A DNA stretch of 64,000 bases from Actinomycetes bacterium (lineage in GTDB: Bacteria > Actinomycetota > Coriobacteriia > Coriobacteriales > Eggerthellaceae): NCBI GenBank assembly GCA_023394615.1, contig JAEXAI010000019.1, forward strand, positions 62,001 through 126,000. Reading direction: 5' to 3'. Both the position numbers and the translations under genes were made by a program. The notes under the pieces are model-generated. The model saw only the letters and a list, made by a program, of their open reading frames with translations, was not told the DNA's origin and did no database searches. Of the stretch, positions 59,922-64,000 are shown one piece after another (position 1 is the first letter of the stretch; each line of letters begins with the position of its first letter).

Positions 59922-61256
59922 ATGAGCAGGCTAGATAAGCAGATGCAATACAAGGTTTTCGAAATCGTCCTATTGATTATCGCGATGATTTCAGGAGCGC
60001 TGTTGATTACGTATCTCATCGACCCAGCTCATAACATGTGGGTGATGTTCGTTGCGGGCATGATTTTCACTGCCAGTCTGATTTTGTCGATACGTTTGTG
60101 GATGGATCCCGATCGGGTGCGGGCCAATCAATCTGAGGCTATGTTGAACCTAGCCAGCGAAACGCTTGCTGCCATGAGCTCGGGCTTGAACGAGCAGAGT
60201 GCACAGCGCATCTGCGAGATGATGCTGCCGGCTACACGCGCGATTGCCGTTGCCATCACGAACACGGAAGTGATTCTGGGGTATGCCGGTCGCGACAAAG
60301 ATCTGAACCAAGCAGATTCGCCCATACGCACCGTAGCTACGCACGCAACGCTCGCCGATGGCAAGATGCGCGTCATCCGCTCAGCTGAAGAAATTGGGTT
60401 TCCGGTGGACCGACACATCATTAATGCGGCCATCATCGTGCCCCTTACAGTGAGTGGAAAAGCAGAAGGCACCTTGAAGTTCTATTACCCCAAGGCCAGC
60501 AAGATGAATGAGACGCAGCAATCCATCGCTGCCGGTTTCGGTGAGCTGCTTTCCACGCAGATTGCCGCTGGCAAATTGGAGCAGCAGCGAAAGCTGGCTA
60601 CGTCCATGGAGCTAAAAGCTCTGCAGGCCCAGATCAACCCCCATTTCCTGTTCAACACTATCAACACCATCGCATCGTTTATCCGCACCGACCCCGACAA
60701 GGCACGCGTGCTGTTGCGTGATTTCGCCACGTTCTATCGGCGCACGTTGGAAGATTCCACCGATTTAATTGAGCTGTGGCGAGAAGTGGAGCAGACTGAG
60801 CGCTACCTGAGCTTCGAAGTCGCCCGCTTCGGCGAAGAGCGCCTTCAGATGAACACGGATGTACCTGATAATGTGTCGAACATGCTGGTGCCGGCATTTA
60901 TGGTACAGCCCCTAGTGGAAAATGCTGTAAGACACGCGATGCCTTCGGAAGGCTGTCTGCATATAAATGTGATTGCCCGTTCGAAGGGCGATGACCTGCT
61001 TATCGAGATAGCCGACGACGGGGTGGGTATGGATGATGAAACCTGCCAAAACATCATGAGCCCCGAATCGTCGACCGGTTTGGGTATCGCCGTGCGCAAC
61101 ATCCACGATCGCATTGACGGCTACTACGGCCCTGAATCGTTTATGGATGTGGAATCGACCGTAGGCAAGGGCACTACCGTCACGCTGTTTTTGAAATACG
61201 GCTGCTCACTCGGCCTCGAATACGACGACGCGAACGCTGTAAGCGAGGATTCGTAA
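59922..61256 (+). CDS. LytS-type sensor histidine kinase
   Basis: A 444-residue kinase. Two N-terminal membrane spans (about 10-55), a GAF-like sensor (about 75-205: TNTEVILGYAGRDKDLNQ, AAIIVPLTVSGKAEGTLKF), then the His_kinase domain LQAQINPHFLFNTINTIASF with phospho-acceptor His near 243, and the ATPase with VQPLVENAVRHAMP, DDGVGMDD and GLGIAVRNIHDRI. It belongs to the LytS/YehU group. No LytR-type response regulator is adjacent, so the partner must lie elsewhere. GGAGGG precedes the ATG at 59922. Confidence 0.87.
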   Translation: MSRLDKQMQYKVFEIVLLIIAMISGALLITYLIDPAHNMWVMFVAGMIFTASLILSIRLWMDPDRVRANQSEAMLNLASETLAAMSSGLNEQSAQRICEMMLPATRAIAVAITNTEVILGYAGRDKDLNQADSPIRTVATHATLADGKMRVIRSAEEIGFPVDRHIINAAIIVPLTVSGKAEGTLKFYYPKASKMNETQQSIAAGFGELLSTQIAAGKLEQQRKLATSMELKALQAQINPHFLFNTINTIASFIRTDPDKARVLLRDFATFYRRTLEDSTDLIELWREVEQTERYLSFEVARFGEERLQMNTDVPDNVSNMLVPAFMVQPLVENAVRHAMPSEGCLHINVIARSKGDDLLIEIADDGVGMDDETCQNIMSPESSTGLGIAVRNIHDRIDGYYGPESFMDVESTVGKGTTVTLFLKYGCSLGLEYDDANAVSEDS

Positions 61257-61259
61257 AAC

Positions 61260-61320
61260 GACGTGTCAAAGGGACGGGTCGTTTGACGTGTCAAAGGGAC
61301 GGGTCGTTTGACACGTTTTT
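61260..61320 (+). terminator. Terminator with tandem-duplicated 25-base arm
   Basis: Two exact 25-base units (61260-61284, 61285-61309) are followed by GACACGTTTTT. The second unit folds with the end, CGTGTCAAA (61287-61295) pairing TTTGACACG (61307-61315), into a hairpin before TTTTT. The first unit is an extra copy of the left arm. Confidence 0.75.
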
Positions 61321-61506
61321 AGAAAAGCGCGCTCCTCAGAATCACAGAGAAACGTCAATAATCCCAGATGAAACAGCATACACACGAAACGTGTAGGCGT
61401 GCAGAACAAACAAAAAAAGGCTGCTACAAATATCGCTTATCGGTGGATAAGATATCCGTATCGAAGTTGATTGAGAGAAAATCAAACTATTGAGAGGATG
61501 TCGAAA

Positions 61507-63567
61507 ATGGGTAAGAAACGTGCGATGCTGATAGGCCTAGACGGCGCAGATCCAAAGATTGTGAAGCAGCTCATCAGCGAGGGGCGCATGCCCAACTTGA
61601 AGAAGCTGTTGGATCAGGGCACTGCCACTGAAGGGTTGAACATGATGGGCGTATTCCCCACGGTCACCCCGCCGAACTGGACCACCTTAGCAACTGGCAA
61701 CTGGCCCCGCACTCATGGCATCACCTGCTTCACCAATCAGACGTTGGGAAAGTCGCTGGGCATCAGCGAAATGAACTGGGATTCCCGCCGCATCGAGTCC
61801 GAGCTTATCTGGGAGGCTATGGAGGACGAGGGCAAGCGCTGCATCATGATGAACTACTGCCAGGCATGGCCAAACCGTGTGAAGGGCAGCAAGAACATCT
61901 TCATAGATGGCACCGGTATGGTACCGTTTCTGCGTTCTTCGGCCGACTTCCATAAGTACGTCTATTTGGACGAGAAGGAAGAGAAACTGCGTGAGATTCC
62001 GCATACCGTGCGCAAGAGCTCAGGCGACTGCGTAGTCTACGGTGATCAGGCTGAGAAGATGAACAAGGTCGAGGTTACCGACGGCGACCTTGAGAGCCAG
62101 GCTGCAGGGTATCACTTCCAGAACGCCGGTGAGTATCATGAGGATACGCCAATGCTGGAGACACCTTCCTTTGTTATGTATGGCAACAGCATCGAGGATG
62201 CTGCAAACGGTGACGTCATCGACCGTTTGCACAGCCCTTTGAAAGATGCCTTCAACTGGAGTGTTGACATTCCTGAGAACGCCAAAGAGGGCACCTACGT
62301 CATGAACAGCGGTCTCGATCGTCGTCACGTCTTGCTGACTGCGTCAGATGGCGTGCACTACGACACGCTCACCTTCTACAAGAACAAAAAGAGCGAAGCT
62401 TGGACCAGCGCCAAGGCCGGCGAGTGGACAGACTGGATCTACGACACCTTCATTTTGGATGACAAGCCTACCAAGGTTGCCTACAAGATTCGTGCGGTAG
62501 AGGTGGACCCCGAAGGCAAGCGTGCTGCTTTCTACATTTCCCACACTATGAATCTGGAGAACCACTCCTATTTCTACCCCAAGGATATCGCTCAGGACCT
62601 GCTAGACGAGGTCGGTCCGATGCTGTACTTCGGTACCTTCTTCCGTCGCACCGACATCGGCGATGAAGTGGTCGTGGAAACATGGGATCAGAACCATCAG
62701 TGGCAGGCAGACGCCTCGAAGTACCTGTTTGAGAAGTATCCTGACTGGCAGCTGTTCTATATCCACCTGCACAGCATCGATCTTATGAACCATTATTACA
62801 TCAACCAGGCCATCCCCGGATCGCATCCGGACTGGAAACGCCATCGCGAGGCCATCATGAAGGTCTACGAGGTAAACGACAAGTTCATCGGCCAGATGAT
62901 GGAGTACCTCGACGGCGATACCTCGATGTTCATTGTGAGCGACCATGGTGCCACGCCGCGCTCGGTTGGCTATGACAATCCCGGCATCGGCGAGCTGAGC
63001 GGTATCAACGCCAAAGTGCTTGCCGATTTAGGCTACACAGCAGTGAACGCTATCGACGCGGAAAAGGGTCTCTATGAGATTGACTGGGAGCACACCCGCG
63101 CGGTGAATAACCGTACCAGCCATATCTATATCAACCTGAAAGGCCGCGACCCCGAGGGCATTGTGGATCCAGAGGACTACGACGACTTGGTGCAGCAGAT
63201 TATCAGCGACTTGTATGCCTACCGCGATCCGGTCCACGGTGATCGCGTGGTTTCCTTCTGCATGACTCGCGAGGAGATGGAGTGTGTAGGCATGGGCGGC
63301 CCGCACTGCGGAGACATCTTCTTCCAACTGAATCCCGACTTCCAATTCGAGCATGCCAACTGCCCCAACGAAGTCACGAATCATGGAAGCTCTGTCGGAT
63401 GCCTGTTGGTAATGAGCGGTGCCGGCATCAAACAGGGCGTCACGCTGAAGCGACCTGTGCGCAACGTGGACATCGTGCCGACCATTTGCCACTTGCTCGA
63501 TAACCGCATGCCTCATGAGGTTGAAGGCGGAGTCATCTACCAGGCGCTCGAGGACAACAAGGAATAA
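61507..63567 (+). CDS. Alkaline phosphatase-superfamily phosphodiesterase
   Basis: A 686-residue enzyme of the type I phosphodiesterase/nucleotide pyrophosphatase superfamily. Metal and nucleophile motifs: MLIGLDGADPKIVKQLI at the start, FPTVTPPNWTTLATGNWPRT with the Thr nucleophile, YIHLHSIDLMNHYYI, and FIVSDHGATPRS. It should hydrolyse phosphate or sulfate esters with two bound metal ions; no signal peptide, so cytosolic. The substrate is unknown; an inserted domain (about 130-280) is not recognised. The ATG at 61507 is preferred over 61498, since GAGAGG lies 9 bases before it. Convergent with the LysR gene. Confidence 0.8.
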   Translation: MGKKRAMLIGLDGADPKIVKQLISEGRMPNLKKLLDQGTATEGLNMMGVFPTVTPPNWTTLATGNWPRTHGITCFTNQTLGKSLGISEMNWDSRRIESELIWEAMEDEGKRCIMMNYCQAWPNRVKGSKNIFIDGTGMVPFLRSSADFHKYVYLDEKEEKLREIPHTVRKSSGDCVVYGDQAEKMNKVEVTDGDLESQAAGYHFQNAGEYHEDTPMLETPSFVMYGNSIEDAANGDVIDRLHSPLKDAFNWSVDIPENAKEGTYVMNSGLDRRHVLLTASDGVHYDTLTFYKNKKSEAWTSAKAGEWTDWIYDTFILDDKPTKVAYKIRAVEVDPEGKRAAFYISHTMNLENHSYFYPKDIAQDLLDEVGPMLYFGTFFRRTDIGDEVVVETWDQNHQWQADASKYLFEKYPDWQLFYIHLHSIDLMNHYYINQAIPGSHPDWKRHREAIMKVYEVNDKFIGQMMEYLDGDTSMFIVSDHGATPRSVGYDNPGIGELSGINAKVLADLGYTAVNAIDAEKGLYEIDWEHTRAVNNRTSHIYINLKGRDPEGIVDPEDYDDLVQQIISDLYAYRDPVHGDRVVSFCMTREEMECVGMGGPHCGDIFFQLNPDFQFEHANCPNEVTNHGSSVGCLLVMSGAGIKQGVTLKRPVRNVDIVPTICHLLDNRMPHEVEGGVIYQALEDNKE

Positions 63568-63605
63568 CGCTGAAAAAGCGATGAGTGCCTGAAGAGCATG
63601 AAAAG

Positions 63606-63641
63606 CGATGGGAGAGGCAGTAAATGATGCTTCTCCCATCG
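63606..63641 (+). terminator. Terminator after the phosphodiesterase gene
   Basis: 10-bp perfect arms CGATGGGAGA (63606-63615) and TCTCCCATCG (63632-63641), loop 16 bases, between convergent genes. Confidence 0.55.
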
Positions 63642-63712
63642 GCAGTGAGGAATTCAGATAGATGGATTGGCTAGCAATGCGCCTCAGTGTTAGACGGTGC
63701 GTTAATGGATCG

Positions 63713-64000
63713 TTAGAAAGACTTTTCCAAGAATGGAATGAAAGCCTTGGTTGCTCTGGTCGGTTTTGTATTGCGGTTGAGAGTGTAGCTGTGGAAAACC
63801 TTCACTGGCGGCCGCAAAGGAATGAGAATGATGTCATCCATCTTGGGCGATTTAATCCATTTTGCTGAAGAACGGGTAAGGAAGCTCATGCCGATATTGT
63901 TGACTATGGCGTCCAGATAAAGATCCATGGCGCTCGTAGTGAAAACAAAATCGGGTTCACCGAAATGTTGCAGTGTCAGATTCAACCAGTTCCCTCCCAC
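63713..64000 (-). CDS. LysR-type regulator, C-terminal part
   Basis: The last 95 residues of a LysR-family protein whose helix-turn-helix lies beyond the window. The visible sequence is the end of the effector-binding domain (FGEPDFVFTTSAMDLYLDAI, VNNIGMSFLTRSSAKWI, then KAFIPFLEKSF). It probably regulates genes to the right of the window or itself. Confidence 0.75.
   Translation of the reverse strand: MGGNWLNLTLQHFGEPDFVFTTSAMDLYLDAIVNNIGMSFLTRSSAKWIKSPKMDDIILIPLRPPVKVFHSYTLNRNTKPTRATKAFIPFLEKSF

Overview
The window reads as chromosomal DNA of a gut-type Coriobacteriia bacterium, most likely of the Eggerthellaceae. The reasons are the mix of gene families: a membrane-anchored LuxR regulator beside a Tat-exported flavoprotein reductase, cytosolic aryl-sulfotransferase, siroheme-dependent heme synthesis genes, SpaA/LPXTG surface-protein scraps, many orphan TetR/MarR/HxlR regulators, and an actinobacterial LexA box. 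The genus cannot be fixed by eye.

Layout. 1-2.7 kb: a carrier protein, butyrate kinase, phosphate acyltransferase and holo-ACP synthase. 2.7-4.1 kb: a divergent flavoprotein/HxlR pair around a palindrome. 4.1-12.8 kb: three AAA_14/DUF4143 ATPases interleaved with decayed genes (LPXTG anchor, AbiE toxin, AlbA_2/Schlafen-type ATPase, methyltransferase, MerR), an eroding accessory island. 13.0-14.6 kb: a tightly coupled mobile-element-type module including a 20-residue peptide. 14.8-21.0 kb: a minus-strand operon of flavin enoate reductase, SDR, two SnoaL-like proteins and an MFS carrier, divergent from a TetR gene with two matching palindromes between them; its composition closely parallels bile-acid (bai) operons. 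21.1-22.2 kb: the C-terminal end of an LPXTG protein, and initiator tRNA with a 20-bp copy of its 3' end 175 bp away, an integration scar.

22.8-33.8 kb: Na+/solute symporter, nitroreductase, fused AhbA/AhbB-type siroheme decarboxylase with AhbD, an ArsR regulator with a 39-bp palindrome, aryl-sulfotransferase with MFS carrier, MarR and a DUF4405-like membrane protein. 33.8-42.3 kb: MarR-controlled heterodimeric ABC exporter, YqhA-like protein, SOS-controlled DinB, and a polymer-forming membrane protein. 42.5-49.6 kb: tRNA-Thr, LuxR/flavoprotein/TetR group, and a nitrate/sulfonate/thiamine-type ABC importer. 49.9-51.7 kb: small proteins and repeats. 51.7-64 kb: GH3 glycosidase, PlsY, endonuclease IV, nitroreductase, QueT with a structured leader, glycosyltransferase, TauE/SafE exporter, LytS-like kinase, a large phosphodiesterase-superfamily enzyme and a LysR gene cut by the window end.

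The strongest candidates for new biology are the bai-like operon with its twin operators (14.8-21.0 kb), the carrier-protein/Ptb/Buk/AcpS set at the left edge, the structured queT leader, and the long inverted repeat at 50.8-51.0 kb. All functions are inferred from reading translated sequence; no database search was run.
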